A stretch of DNA of 64,000 bases from positions 145,060,518 to 145,124,517 of the forward strand of contig CM036617.1 of the NCBI GenBank assembly GCA_020746105.1, given 5' to 3'. Position numbers and translations under genes: made by a program. Positions within the stretch are counted from its first letter, which is position 1. Every line of letters begins with the position of its first letter. The stretch is from Trogon surrucura (Eukaryota > Chordata > Aves > Trogoniformes > Trogonidae). This document shows positions 1 through 13,629 of the stretch, in pieces. The notes under the pieces are model-generated. The model was not told the origin of the DNA, ran no database searches, and saw nothing but the letters and a program-made list of their open reading frames with translations.

Positions 1-880
1 GTAAATGCCATTCCTGTTCTGGGAAAATTGGTTTTCTCAGGCTAAAAAATAAAACCGTGACCCGGTGGTTAATGTACACGCAGAGGAGTCAGAAGTCAAT
101 TTTTATGTGGTTTGAACTGGTTCATTCATATCTAATTAAAACTGAAAGGGGAGGGTGGCTCATTTTATGCTCAGTTAATCAAGGGACTGCAGAAGCCACT
201 TCTTCTCCTCTGGGGATATTGATAACTGCTGGATTCAGCCCTATGGAACTAGATTGGTTAAACTGTTCCTCTCCATTTAAACTAATGTTAAGACACCCTT
301 GGAGAAAAAGGCCAAGGCAACGGTGCAAAATCCCTGAAGCTTAAGTCCACTTGAAATCTGATGCCAATCCTGAACCACATCTGATTCCAGACCTCAAGCC
401 AATTTCTAGTTTGGTCCAACATAGATAATTACTCCTGCATCTACTGATACATTACATATGAATATTGGGATATTCAGAACTTGGCCAGACCCTGAAAAAC
501 ATTTTTTAGGACTGAAATTATCTCTGTTTTAAGTGGGTCATTTGACTTAGAGATGTCTGTTGGCCTAAATTACTCTGTGATTTTCTGACTGTATGGCCCA
601 CGTCCTGTTATCCATATGTATGCTAGATATACCATGCAGAAAGAAGCTATTGAGAAGGATCTTCAGCCCTTCCAACCCATTCTGCCCTGTCTCCCCATGC
701 CCGCAGTGCAGACAAGAAACCACTGGAGACCATTTCTCTGCCCAACAACTCTGCTAATACCGTGTTTAAAGAGTTCCTCTTGATGCTTTCAGGGGATCTG
801 CAAGAGAAGAGGGTGCACAACCTGACCACAGTGCTTCAGAGCATGCAAGCACACTCATCGCCTCAGTGATTCTACTCATG

Positions 881-930
881 ATGCTTAAAGCTAAGCACAG
901 GCTTATGTATTTAGTCAGATGAGAACCATA
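881..930. repeat. Possible ancient palindromic repeat relic
   Basis: The stretch contains ATGCTTAAAGCTAAGCACAG followed by a CTTATGTATTTAGTCAGATG-like run. This resembles, from memory, one half of an old interspersed repeat seen in turtles, crocodilians and birds, with the pattern 'aagttaagcacatgcttaagtgctttgctgaat'-like. It matches the same family as the longer relic at 60456-60575. Family name not assigned; the match is by eye only and the copy is short and diverged. Confidence 0.3.
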
Positions 931-1400
931 TGTCATATTGTAAGCGAGGCTCTTAAGGCATTTTTGCAAACCTTCAAGGATGAATTGCCATGCCAGCCAG
1001 GTAAGCACTAGTTTCCTATTGACAGAAACAGAAGTAGTCAAGAGAGAGCTTAGGGCCTTATAACTACAACACATCTTTTCACAGAAACTATAACACAGAA
1101 CAATAAATGCTTGTCTTTAAAAAGATTAGAAAACAACTTTATGGTGCCCAACTTGCCTGTTTTCTTCTAATGATACCAGCTGGATTTATAAATTATATTT
1201 TCTTTCCCTATAAACCTGACCTCACTTATAAGGACAATCACATGCAAAGCAGCAGAAGTGATCAGTAGACCAGAGTAAACTGATTAACTGAACTGATGAA
1301 AAATGGGCTCTGAATTCCACTGTATTTTCTTAAAAGCTGCTCTTCTTGGAGGCATATGTGAACAGCTTAGTACAAATAGTTATAGAATCACAGGACCTCG

Positions 1401-1472
1401 TTCTGCTTTCACATCAGAGTAATTCTGAAGTAATTCCATTAAAGTGAGCAGAGTTACACTGATGTAAGATCA
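1401..1472. repeat. Possible ancient interspersed repeat relic
   Basis: The words CATCAGAGTAATTCTGAAG, TAATTCCATTAAAGTGAGC and AGAGTTACACTGATGTAAG follow one another here. They resemble an old sauropsid repeat in which 'gtaactccattgaagtcaatggagttacac' forms an imperfect palindrome. The copy is diverged at many positions, so insertion before the radiation of modern birds is likely. I cannot name the family; a library search with a reptile/bird repeat set would decide. Confidence 0.38.
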
Positions 1473-3621
1473 CAATCAGTTAGAAATGGAAAATTCCTAA
1501 TAGCTTATCCACTTCATAACCCTTGGGCTAGCGTACAGTTATTCCTTGCACGAAACCCACATTTAATTCTTTAAAATATGAATAGTGGAAAATGGTGCTT
1601 GGGAGGTGCTTTGGTCATTTTGTGGGGTTTATTTAATTCCTCATCCAATTTCTCCTCTTGGGAAAATCCTTATTTTTGACTGAAAGCCAAAACCTCAGCT
1701 ACATTGCCCAATAAATTAACTATGAAATGAGGCAGATACGCCACATTATGACAGCATAATGCTGGATGCCTCATGTGCCCATTCTCCCCTACTGGTTGTG
1801 GATCACCATTAGGTGAGTAATATGTGGAAGTTTCAGAGAAGATATTGTAATGACAAAGCAATATGGCAATGTCATACAGCTTGGGCTATCACCTCCAGGG
1901 CTCAATGGCAGAACTTGTCTTGTGTTGCATTAGAATATCACATTTCACTGAGACATTTCTGTTTTCTAGTGAAATGTCTAAATATTCCATAGCATGAAGA
2001 CATTTCTCACTGAATCCATGGTCCTGTTAGATTTGCTCTGTCTGAAACGCCTCTTCCTGCTGAAGAACAATTTCAGTAGAAATTATTTAACCAGACCTCA
2101 TGGTAAAGAGGTTTCAAGCAGAAGAGAAACTCTCTCTTTTTTTTCTTAGGAATATAATTATTTGCTTCTTTTCATACACAAGGGTTTTGCTGATGTATTT
2201 GACATGGGAGTATTGCAGGAGCGGAGTGCTGCTTTATACTTTCCCAGAGACACTTGCTAAGAGCCATTGCTGTAGAGGGACCTGAGGGATTCCCTTGGTT
2301 GCTGTGTGCTTCTTCCTGCATCCAAAGGGGTCTGTACCAGCTTCTGCGAAAGAATCCGAGGCCGTGGCAATGGCAGAAATTAGTTCCTGACTGCGCAGGG
2401 CTAATAGACATAGTCACCAGCTTTGACTTCCAGAGCTGCTGGTCAGCTCTGGCTCTATCTACGTCATTTCCCATCATTTTGTTGGAAGTCTCATGGCAAT
2501 TGTGGCTCAGGGGAAGGAGCTGGAGTGAAGGAGAAGAAAGGGATTTCTGGCCAGTGCAGGGAGTTGGAGGTGCTCTTGGAATATAAACATATTGATTCAG
2601 AGAAGGGTCTCTGAGCAGCTGGGGCTTCTGTACATCACTAGGCTGTATATACATACATCCACAACAGCAAGCATTTGTTGATGCTATTGGAAGAATACTT
2701 TACCTGAATATCTGGGCTCTTCTGTTACAGTACCAGGCTTCTATCCCTTCGGTGCATGGAAAACCCACCTACCCCCAAACACCAATTAAAGCACATTAGA
2801 AGAAATGTGCAATCATCAGACCCATGAGGTTCTGGCAGAGGCCTCTGAACAGAGTCACAAGGATAAAAATTCTATCTACTTTTAAGATGAGCTTGATGTT
2901 GTTTCAAAGAGTTATATTGTTATACAGAGCTTGTTATCAATTATGCAGTTGCCTGTGACACAACAGTTGTGAAATCATTTATCCATTCATCCCTTGTCCT
3001 GTATGCCCAGGAACTCCAAAATTGCAGTGTCATGTGATTTCTAAGCAAAAATCTCATAACTGGGGAGACTGACCTGCATTGAACAATAAAAGTGTTCCCA
3101 CAGAGCAAACTACTTAGTAGCTTTTGCAAATCAAGACACCTTCTTAGATGCTAAACGAGGTTTCACAAATAATTATTTTTATGAATGAACCATTTGTCTT
3201 ACACCTTTAAAGGCTGGGTTCTAAAATCAATCGGCTTGTGAAAGTCCTTGCTAAAACGCATGAGATAAATGGGAAAGTAAATCACACAAGCCACTAAGGA
3301 GAGTCTGATACCATTTCCCTGTGAACAAAAAGCAGTAAGGAATCTCACAGCTACTGTTCCTGCCCTTCAGCAACTTTTAATTTTTATTGATTGACACAAC
3401 ACCTACGTGCCACATCATCCACCAGAGGCATCAGTTCTGTTTCAGGAAAAGCAAATTATTCGGTGTTGTCAACAGCTGGCAGAGGCCACCAGGAATTGCT
3501 TCTTCATTCATTTGTTTTTCTCAGACACCTATAAAAAGCTGTCATCATATATCAAACAAAGCAAGTATCGGGCAGCATGTGTGTTTCGATACTGGCATAC
3601 AAGGCCTCTGCCTCCATCGCT

Positions 3622-3645
3622 GGGAGGCATGTAGGGAGGCATGTG
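3622..3645 (+). repeat. 12-bp tandem duplication (2 copies)
   Basis: GGGAGGCATGTA is followed directly by GGGAGGCATGTG, eleven of twelve bases identical. This is a small replication-slippage type duplication with no visible coding role. Confidence 0.85.
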
Positions 3646-6034
3646 AGCCATGACAAGCCAGAAAAACAGGTACAAAGTGGGCTCAAGCACAAGTGTTTCG
3701 GAGCTGGTCACCGTTGAAGATGACTTTTGCTGTGGATGGCAGTGGCAGAGGGACAAGGAGGGGAGTCTGGACCTGTTCACATCAGGCACACTCCCTCGTG
3801 AGAAGCTGTGCGTGATGAAGCCTGTCACCTCCACGACACTAAGTAACACTTGCACTTCACTGTGAACTAATGGGGGCAAAAGGACTTTACATGACAAAAT
3901 CAAGAGCTACCCCCTGGCATTATTTGGGCTTTGAGAAGTGTGATGTTCTTTTTAACCCATGCAGATTTTTGACTAATGTTTGTGCACGTATGGGCAGGAT
4001 GCCCAGGATATTCCTTGATACATATGAAAAATGGCTCATGAAAAAATTTTATCACGTGTGTGCAAACCATTTTTGACCAGTATTAAGCCAAAAGGCAACC
4101 TGAAATTCTGCATATCCTTACTACTGCATCATGCTGCTGCAGTGAAGAATAAAGTGTTTCCCCAAAGTAACAGAGGGAGCTGGAGGTGAGCAAAATACAT
4201 TTTCCATGCTGGAATATCATCAAGTTACTGAGTAAATGCCTCTGCTGCTGAGAAAGGACCACAGACATTTCAAATGCCTTAAGTGGTTAGGAGCTTGGTT
4301 TCTCAATCATGTCCAAAACTCAGCAGCTTTAGCAGAACAGCTCCCCTTAGCACCGTGTGCGGGTGCTTGGTTTGATAGTGACTCAGAAGGAAGAATACTA
4401 CCCACTGAGTCACCCGCCCTGCTTCCTCCAGCGCTGCCTTCTCTCTGCTGGTTATCCCCTCAAGCCCAAACGTGCTTAGTGTGCAAGAGCAAACAGGACT
4501 GCAGCCCTGAGAAGGACGGGTGGCACGGAACGAAAGCCTCGTGAGTGCCGACATGTCAAGGTAATCTGCCAGAGAGTCAACGTTTCTGAGGTTTGCTGTG
4601 TGATTTGTGGGAGGAACACCATGTGCACCTCAAGGAGACACGGCACACTGTAGACGTCCACCTCCGCTCTCCAGCGCCTTCACAGATGTGGCCTATATGA
4701 GGATTGCATCAAACAGATTGCTGAGCTCCAGCTCATGCCATGCAAGGGAAGGTTTCAACTGCCTGAGGGATGCAGCTGCCTCCCAACCCTTTCCTCTGGA
4801 AATGTCTGAGCCTCCCAGAAAGGATAAGGAGAAGCACAATACCCATGCTCTGTTTGATCTGAACTGTGCTTAGCCTATCTCTTTTCCTTGAAACTATACT
4901 GAATTCATATGGGTTGGTGAGAAGAGAGCTTGCGCTAGAAATAGAAGATCTATATTTAACACATGGCCCTAACATGAAATAGAATCACTGTGGCTCCTCA
5001 AAGTTAGGAAGTTTTGCTTGGAAATGCATTCCAAGGTTTCTCTCATCTGCAACATCCAAGAGAAAAAACTTCCTAGATATGGTGTACTTGCATGCCCAAC
5101 AGACTGGACCCAGATACATACTTTGCTTCTAAGATTAAAAAAATCCTCCACTCACACACATCATGCACATGTAAGTAATTTGCAGTCTTAAAGTACTAAC
5201 CCTTCACAGCCTGAAGCAGGGGCAAGTTCCTTCTCTATTCTCGCAGGCCTGTTATCGTTATGCAAACTTTCATTCTGAAACTCAGACTCACAGGGAAAAA
5301 AACAGGTTAGTGAATCTGAAACTCGCCCTAAACAACCTAAAGGAAAACGCTATGTGTCTGTTAACTCATTCTAGTTTCTCATCTTAGGGGCAGACTGCTT
5401 ATTCTCCCAGCAGCCCAGCTCATCCTGCCATACATGAAGTTTTCTGCAGGTGTGATGGGTTGGCTTCAGCTCCTCAGACCCCATTCATTATGTCACTGCC
5501 CCACATGCTCGAACCTGTATCCTTCCATGTCTCCAAGGAAAGATGGTGGAAAGAACATTCCTGGGTCTTCACAACTAGTTTTTCTGTACTTATTGCATGG
5601 CCTCAAATAGTGACCTTAGATGCTAAAGGCTGTGCTCACTTTCCCAGCATTCCCCATGGAGGCTGCTTCTGCTGCTGCCTGGTGATCTAGTCATGAGGAA
5701 GAGTTTCTGGGGCAAATTCCAAATGATGGAAGACAAAGAGTAAAGCAAGGTCAAAGCCTGCAGAAGTCCAGTGCCAAAGGGCTTTGAGGAAGGTTTAAAA
5801 TAGAGTATTGCAACAGTAGAAGGAGCAAAAGAGTCTAACAGGCTGACCAGATGGTCTGAAGGAGACATCAGATCTAATGATGAATTCATGCTTTGACCAA
5901 ACTAGTCAATATTTCTGCCTGTATTTTTTTCCACACATAAAATGGATATAAAAATATTTACTTTTTGAGGTCTTATAGTATTGCGATTTGAAATTGCTTA
6001 TTCCTTTCAAAGCCCTGTGGAATATGTGCTATTT

Positions 6035-6440
6035 GGAGACACAGATGGGAAAGATTGCCAACAGACAAGGAAATGAAAGCACAGGTACTAAAGGTGCAAG
6101 AAAGAATAAAAGATGAAACAAGGAACAAAGATTATGAGAGACATCTAAGTGCTGGACAAAAAAGGGAAAGGAGGAATACAGTACGGAAAAGGTAAAGGAA
6201 AAATATTTTTTTTGTAAAGAGAAATGAAAAGAAAAAGAACAGTGACAAATACAAACGAAGAGAAAAAAAAAAACAATGAGAGAAGAACAGAGTTAAGAAG
6301 GAAGATGGAAGTGCTAGATTCCCTCATTAGGTCTTGTTACCACTTAAGTACCAGCAAGTGGGCTGCCAGTGAGAAGGAGAGGACAGAAAATAGAAAAACA
6401 AAAGAAGCAACAAAGCAGATAAGCAGGGAAAAAGTATAAG
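6035..6440 (+). repeat. Purine-rich (A/G) low-complexity stretch
   Basis: About 400 bases are dominated by A and G on the plus strand, with runs such as GAGAAAAAAAAAAACAATGAG near 6260. The lysine/arginine-rich frame read through it (for example KRKRTVTNTNEEKKKNNERR) is an effect of composition, not a gene. Similar purine islands lie at 13630-13870 and 34520-34920. Confidence 0.75.
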
Positions 6441-7920
6441 TCAGACCTAACATTTTAATGATTTTTGAAAATTATTTTATCAGTAGATGTGGTCTTATTT
6501 GGAAAACCAATATTTTTTGTTAAAAAATAGTTTTCAAGAAAAATTTTCAATGTTGGTTAGAAAGAAGAACATAAAACTCATACACAGTAACCCAAAACCT
6601 TTCTTCACTATACTTAAAATTTCTTTTTTTTCAGTTTTGTTTTTTTTTATGAAAACCTGATGTTTTTGTGGGAAAATCATCACTTTCAAGACACCTCTAT
6701 TTTTAGACCTGTGTTCTCAATAATTCTGGTACTCATTTGCAGTAGAGCGCTTTGCAGCACTGCAGCAACATGGTACACCAAAGGGTTACAAAGGAGCCTA
6801 CCTGTATTAAAAATCCAGACCAGTGACTTTATAGTAGCTGCCAGCCAGCCTTTCTTTTTCTCTCTGCATCTGGGAAGAGAAGCATGGGGTGTCAAATCTT
6901 CCACTGAGAACTTCCCACGGCACAAAGCCACGGTGGGAAGAAAGTGAGCGATAAAAGCACGATGTACAAGAATAACCTTAGCAAGGTGGAATCCTGAATT
7001 GTGCTTTGGATATGTGATTGATCCCCACATCATACACCAGTAATCCTTCTGCTTTTGCTGGTACATGTCTGAAACACCAGCTAAACTAACTGCTCTCTGG
7101 GAGAGATTCTGTAACGACTCTGTCAGAACAGACAATTGCAGCGGTAAATGTGAATAAGTCACTTGAGCGTATCTGTTGCTTTCTGCCCACAGAAATTTGT
7201 CTTAGTGGCACCGTTCCCATTTACAAGCTTTGTGCTTGAGGGGATGAGAAAAGCTGCCCAGATGATCATGGGAAAGTTTATACGCACAACGACTCAGCCA
7301 GCAAAGTGCTTGGCACAGCACGCTGCCAGCGTGGTAGCTGCCCATGGATGGCGTTCAACCTCCGAGCAGGTTGGCTCGTTGGGGCCATGGATCTGCTCCA
7401 GCACCCACCCCACGGTGCCAGCCGGAGCAAAGCGGTCATCCGAGGGGCAGGAGGGCACCTTAGAAGAAGTTAGCAGCCAGGGGACTCCTAAAAGTTTTTA
7501 TGGACAGACGTATCTCCCTCTGCTTGGTGGCTGAATATCAGGAGTCTGAGTGGGTCTAGAAACATCTCAGCAAGTGCACAACCCCCCCTTCACTGAGCAG
7601 CCCCCAAGCTGGAGTCGACACTGCTGGAAAGATCAAAAGCCATTATCAGCAGTTCCTTGCTGCGATAGAAACCTAGAGATCTGCTCCTCTGGGCTTCACC
7701 TACCTGGCACAAGCGAGCTCTTGTATTTGTCATCGTTGGTGTTGCTATGGCCACTGCATGCAGGTATAAACCTTGCCCAGGGGACATTGTTACAGGAAAG
7801 TAGGGTGCAGCCCAGAAAAGGGCACTGCTTGCCGACAATTTATTTTCATGACCCATCCAGGTCTCTGGAGTTTATCCATTCAGCTGCTTTTGCAGGAAAT
7901 CTCCTCATGACAGTGTGTTA

Positions 7921-8010
7921 GTGCATTTAATAACAATATTTTACATCTATATAGGGCTCTGTGCATTCCAAGTGCTATACAAACACAAACTCATTCATCT
8001 TATCTTTTTA
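7921..8010. repeat. Possible ancient MIR/L2-like relic
   Basis: The words TTTACATCTATATAGGGCTC and CCAAGTGCTATACAAACAC, followed by CTCATTCATC and later TCTCATGACAG, resemble the 'aagcgctttacaaacattaactcattaatc' core that recurs in MIR/L2-type elements of amniotes. The similarity is short and by eye; chance or a conserved non-coding element are alternatives. Confidence 0.3.
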
Positions 8011-9539
8011 TCTCATGACAGTTGCCTGCAGTGCTGAGTTGGTTTGATCCCAGCCTCACAGACCTTTCAACAGTGGAATTGTTACCTGACTTATTATCCG
8101 TCTAAATCACCATGAAGGACTGGTAGCCGGGCTCCACTCTCAGTTTTAACCAGCAGCTCCCATCATTTTGGTGAGAGGCCTCTAAGTTTTCCTCCTGCTG
8201 AAGACAGGAAAAAGAAAATCCTGAAGGCAATTTTAGTTTAGTTTGCTTTCACCATGAGGGTGCTCACTAAGGGCAAAACTGTTTTCAGAATTACAGATAC
8301 ATGTGCTGTTGATTCATGGGAGATGCAGTCAAGCATCTCTGTATTAATTCTACCCACAGACAATAAGGAGAGGAGGCTCACAGAGGACCAACTTGTATTG
8401 CTCCTGCCCTTTCTCCATTTGCTGTCTCCAAATTAATTCATACCTCCCTGGACGAATAACCAATTCAGAGTAAGTTACTAGCATTGTGAAAATAGACTAA
8501 TGAGCAGAGAGAGCTACATCATGGAGTCCAAAACATTCAGAGATTAAAGTGAGAATTTTTCTCCAAGCTCAGCTGAGTTAGAGCATGAAAGGAAATTGAA
8601 ACAAGCAGCAGATGTTGCTGTAGAAAGAGGGAGAACATGAGGCAGAAATTAGGCACCTCTTAGACATGGTCTAAAACCTGTGTACTTTCTTTGCTCAGTG
8701 CACTGCAACTGGCAGAAGCAGTCAAGCTCCAAAACGCTGCAAATACTAATGTGTAATAACTCAGTGCAAAGGCCACACGTTTAGAAAGCTTTTATCCTAA
8801 ACTGGTAGGTCATTGGTTGCAAATAAGTAATAATGTTTTCCATATAAGGAACTCTGAAGAGGTCCTCCTGGATGCAGCTCTGGTCACTCAATCAAATGCT
8901 GATGAACTTAGACTGGAAGATCTGCACAAAAGGACTTCAATGAAGGTGTACACATAGTTGCTGCAAAAGATGAGCAAAAAAGAGTAAATATGAAAAAGAA
9001 GTAGGTCCTAAAAGTTGGAACCATTATAAAGAGGGATAATTTCCAAAAGCAGAACAAAGCTAGCTCTATCAAAGGAAATTAAGACAAATGGAACAAGTGA
9101 TCTCACACTAAAGCCAACAGAAAGTGGCTTATTGAATTTTCTTTAGCCTAGGGAAAAAAAAAATCTCAGCAGGTATACGACTTTTCTTTCTGAAAATACA
9201 GGAAGGAGAAGAGCTATTTAAGCTAAAGACAGTGTTTGCACAGAGTAAGGCATGTAAGCTACCCTTAGAGAAATGTGTGCAGGAAATCAGAAGAATGTTT
9301 CAAACCATCAGAGGAAGGAAGTTTTGGAGGAGCTTTCAAGAGCAGTAGGAGGAGAAAACTTTCTACCCCATTTAAAGAAAAATGTGATCAATGTATGAAA
9401 GGAATTACACTATGTGGTATCCCGTGGTGTCAGGAAACAGGACTCAGCTACTTTGGATATAATTTCCAGAACTATTTCCCATGTTCCTCCTCTTTCCCTG
9501 CCACTCCAGGCATTTTCAGGCTAAATATGTGATTTAAAC

Positions 9540-9569
9540 ATTAGCCTTTAACATTAGCCTTTAACATTA
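9540..9569 (+). repeat. 13-bp tandem repeat (2.3 copies)
   Basis: ATTAGCCTTTAAC is repeated twice exactly and is followed by a partial third unit (ATTA). Simple local duplication, no known function. Confidence 0.9.
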
Positions 9570-9672
9570 ATGCTGACCGCTAGCATGATAGATGCAAGTA
9601 GGGAAAAATGCTCCAAGCTTAAGATTTCAAAAGATTTCTTCATTTACTGTTAGGAATGAGATAACACATAGG

Positions 9673-9724
9673 ATCTCCCACTAGCCATCATGTCTCCCAT
9701 TACTAGCCATCGTCTCTCCCATCA
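9673..9724 (+). repeat. Imperfect tandem repeat, about 20-bp unit
   Basis: TCTCCCACTAGCCATCATG, TCTCCCATTACTAGCCATCG and TCTCCCATCAC follow each other with small length changes. This is a degenerating short tandem array of two to three units. Confidence 0.75.
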
Positions 9725-12700
9725 CATTGTCTGTCTTCAGGATCCTGCTTCATGGCAACAAGATTAAACCAATCAGCACCATAGTTACTGGTTTTTAAAC
9801 AACTTCAAAGAATTTTCTTACTGGGATTGAAATGAAGAAAACCACTTTACATAATGCTATGTATCCAGGGTCCAGCAGCTCTTCAGGTTGCCAGAAACAT
9901 CAGCTGTGTAATACAGATGGGCTTCTGAGCAAGGCTGACACGTGCTTTTAAAAAACACATTCTGAGATTTATTTTTTTTTTCTGAGAGGTCTTTTGCAAC
10001 ATAGGACCTCCAGTTTTTGCTACTTCAAGCATCACTCAGAAATTTGGAAAACTATTTACCAGGACTTTTATATTTAACTGGTTTATTAAAAGCTCCTTAA
10101 AACTTACAAAGATACTTTTACTAAATCTTTGTACATTCACCCAGCACATCACCACTCTTCTGCAGTGGAGGAGTATGTTTGCCACAAAGCTTAATATTTA
10201 AGACAGTATTGGATGTTGTGTCCTCTCCTGATGAAGTCCTTGTGACCCAAGACAAACACATTTTTCTCCTACTATTGTCAGTTCAATGTCTTCTGTTGTG
10301 TATGCTGTGTCTCTGGTAGTTTCTCTGTGGATCTTTTTTCAGTTTCCTTTCTCTATCTGAAAAACTGATCTGTAGAGAGTAGAATGGGAATACGAAACAT
10401 TCGGACTCCAGCATTAACACCACGCTCCCCACTCCAAAGACTTGGTTGACTTACCTACCAAAAAAAAATTGGCTTTCTGACTTTCACTTAGTAGCCGTGT
10501 GATAGAGAACAAGAACGGACTTTATGTTGCAAAAAGAGCCATCTACTAGCACCATGTGTTGCAATATTTGGACCCAGGTTACCTGGTGTGTTTGAAGCGA
10601 AGTCTTCGTTTTGCTTCCCACCACACCCACTTTCCAGGCGATATCCTGTTAATGCTCGTCTCTCGCCTTTACTGTCGAAATCCAGCTGCTGAGTCTCAGT
10701 CCCACAAACTCCGACTCCTCGGCCAGTCTTTGCTGGTCAGAACATTCTTGTGTGACTTTCCCAGTGTTATAGTGTTGCGTGGAGCACGTTTTTCTACCGT
10801 TTCTGCCATGTTTGCTGGCTGTATTGTGTAAAACAGTTTGTCAGGCACATCTAGCCATAGTGCATTACAGACAAGAATGGAAAAATTTAACAAGCTGAAA
10901 AAAATAATTTTATAAGGTCAACAAAATCTGCAGTGACTGATTCAGTACCTCAGTCTATTTCCTCTTGAAAGAGGCACTGTCTTTTTGCTCAAGTTATTGA
11001 CTCAAGTCAGTGCTAGGTACAGGAGTTCTCCACCAGTATCGGCTAGACACTCCTGATGGGTTCAACATGTTGCCTAAAGAAGTCTGAAACTCTGATGGTC
11101 ACATCTGAAAGAATGATCAACTGCCCCTAAACCACGAGTGTGACAGTTCCCACATCCCACCCTTCTGCCAGCATTTGAGGCGATAGTTTTAACACCCGTT
11201 AAGAAGGCTGTCCTCACTGCCATTTGCTTTCATCCCAAGTTGGGGCTGATTTGTGGGACTTTCAGTCGAGAAAGTCTGTGTGAAATGACTCTCCCAGTTT
11301 GGCAGAACTTGGTTGGTGACAGCTGAGCTTCCACTGGTAGCCTGGGGCACAAGCTCTGCCTGGGAGCCTTAAACTTCACAAGCCAACCACAGGAAATGTT
11401 CCCCCTGCTTGGGGAGGTGATGCCCTGCTCAACCTTGCCCCCATGCCCAGGCCTGGAGAAGGAGGCTGGTACTGGAGTTAGGCACCATCTGCTGCAGCCT
11501 GCCTTCAGCTGCCAACGGTGTTTCGCTGCCCGCGGGGATGTGAAACTGTTGTTTGCGCACAAGGTGTAACTGTTTGACAGCCGAGCCTACTACGTCCTTG
11601 TTGCTCCATCTAGTACTGTTATTGCTATCCCAGCCTTTGATAAGGCGAGGGCCTGAGATAGCTACTGTACTTTCAAGTTTGCCTCCAAATAAGCGGCTAC
11701 CTTTCATCTTTGTTTTATTGCCAAGGACAGAGACAGACAGGCCAGAACACTGGCTGGCTAATAAGTAATAGGGAACTTTGCCGAGTCCCACGGTCCTCCC
11801 CCTCAGGTGATATATTTTTTATAGATTTAGATTTATACATATATATATTTTTGTATCTGTATCTCCCATAGTGTGAGGAGCTGGCAAGGGCCAGCATGTG
11901 GTGCATGTGTACACCAGTGGAAATGCATGTCTGCAGAGGGTCTCAGCTGTAACTGAGTAACTTGACAGGTAGAACAAACTCTTTTAGCCCTTTGCTCTTT
12001 CCAGTCCCCAAATATGACAGCTTAATCATTTTCTAGACGCAAAATGTCACCGAGATAAAGCAAAGTTTATAAAGGAGGACTGGTCACATCACAGAAAAAT
12101 CTGGTAATATATCAAAGCAAAGAAACTCAAAGTTCAGGAAACATTTGTTTTCCTCAGAGCTTCCCCCTTTCCTCTCTCTCAGCACTCACAAAGCTGGAAA
12201 TTCAGCCTGAAGGTTCCTTAAACAAATATAGCTCTGTCCTTTGCATCACCATACGGCTCACCATCAATGCCACATTTGGTAAACTGTGAAAGTCAAAACC
12301 CAGTTGCTTTGTTCCAGCTCTTCAAAGGTACACAGGCACTGAAATTTTGCTGAAATAAGTGAAATGGGCATTTCCTGTGATAATTAGCTTATAGATTTAT
12401 GTAATTTATAGTATCACCAAATACATTCAAATTTAGACATAATTTTCTCCCCACCAAAGTGAGAACATGTTAACTCTTTCAAATCCATATTTCAGGTGAC
12501 AGGAGAAGCACTGCCTCACCATGAGGGACAGGGTCATTACATTTCACTTCCTTTACAGGGACATCACTTACAGCTCTGTGGAGGCTCGTCAGTCTTTCTG
12601 CTTGGATTCCCATCTTACTAATTTGGGTTGTATTGCTAAATTTCAGCTAGGAAACCAGGGTCAATTTTTGCTTTTGTGTGTGTTACACAGTTGAAGTCAC

Positions 12701-12802
12701 CCACATGAAATGCCACCACACTAAAACTGGGAAGCAGTTCTGGCTTCCCACGTTTCAGTCTATGCTCTTTAGTGTTTTTTTTGTTGCCTGTATAACTATT
12801 TT

Positions 12803-13540
12803 GCTAGGTGCTGTGCAAAAAATAAATGACTAGAAGAAAGAGCCCAAGAGGAAGAGTTTGTTCTTCCACGCAATTCATAGCCTTCTCTCAACAACAACAC
12901 AGCATTTATTATCTACCTTGAGAGGACAAGGGTTGGGTTTTGTAAAGTATATAATTACGTGCATAGACTGTACAGAACTGTCCCTGACCTCTAGTATAAT
13001 TAGTCATGTGGTTACTTGTAAGTGCTTCTTGGGTGCTCGGATGAATCACTGAATTCTGAGGTTTGTCATCGGTAATTTTTGGTAACACTTCTTAACCAGC
13101 AGCGTGATTATCCATATTTGTTTGCTTTTTATTTTACATTCCTTTACCAGAAGACCTTTGGGGCTTGGTGGCTTTCTAGAACTGACAGTCTGAATGGTAA
13201 GACTGGGCTTACTAGCCATGTTTATTTGAAATATCTTACTGTCCATAAAAAGCCCCAAGGCCTGTACAAACTTGCTGGAGGATTCGGTCTCAGCCCTGGG
13301 GCACTTTCATTCTCTATCAAGAGTCACAAGGTATGGAAAAGCACATAAGCAAAGTTATGAGAATATACTTTTCAGAAGCATGTAAATACTCAAAGATACA
13401 TCAGGTACCAAATGAACAATAAGAACACACAACACAATGTATTAATTGGGTTGGGTGTTTAACTTCCATAAAGGATTAGCAGACCTTAAGTGCCTTCTTC
13501 CCTCTGTTTTGTACACCACCACAGTGCCTAGGCACATAAT
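12803..13540. repeat. Cluster of possible ancient L2/L3-like fragments
   Basis: Three short matches lie within 750 bases. TTGCTAGGTGCTGTGCAAAA (12801-12820) resembles 'gctaggtgctgtacaaacac'. TACAGAACTGTCCCTGACCT (12971-12990) resembles 'agacagtccctgccctcaag'. GTACACCACCACAGTGCCTA (13511-13530) resembles 'gtacagcgcctagcacaatg'. These phrases belong, from memory, to old amniote LINE/SINE families. Each match is short and the DNA between them is unrecognised, so this is a suggestion that one or more very old insertions decayed here, not a family assignment. Confidence 0.3.
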
Positions 13541-13629
13541 TAGATACCTGATGGCTTTTGTAAATCTGCACCTTTTTTAAATTAATTTTTTAAAGTTGGA
13601 ATTTCATAGATTTATAATAGAAAAATAAT

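Noticed and set aside
1381-1400. ATAGAATCACAGGACCTCG, similar to an inverted CR1 tail
   Set aside because: Only about a dozen bases match and the following sequence does not continue as CR1.
2172-2654. 160-codon minus-strand open frame
   Set aside because: Opposed by plus-strand frames at 2254-2586 and 2423-2614 over the same DNA; no motif or homology by eye.
6686-7162. 158-codon minus-strand open frame
   Set aside because: Overlaps a plus-strand frame at 6660-6947 and has no recognisable features.
7163-7534. Possible exon after a splice-acceptor-like TGCTTTCTGCCCACAG
   Set aside because: The acceptor-like word lies just before 7192, but the frame after it resembles no protein and no convincing donor or conservation evidence is available.
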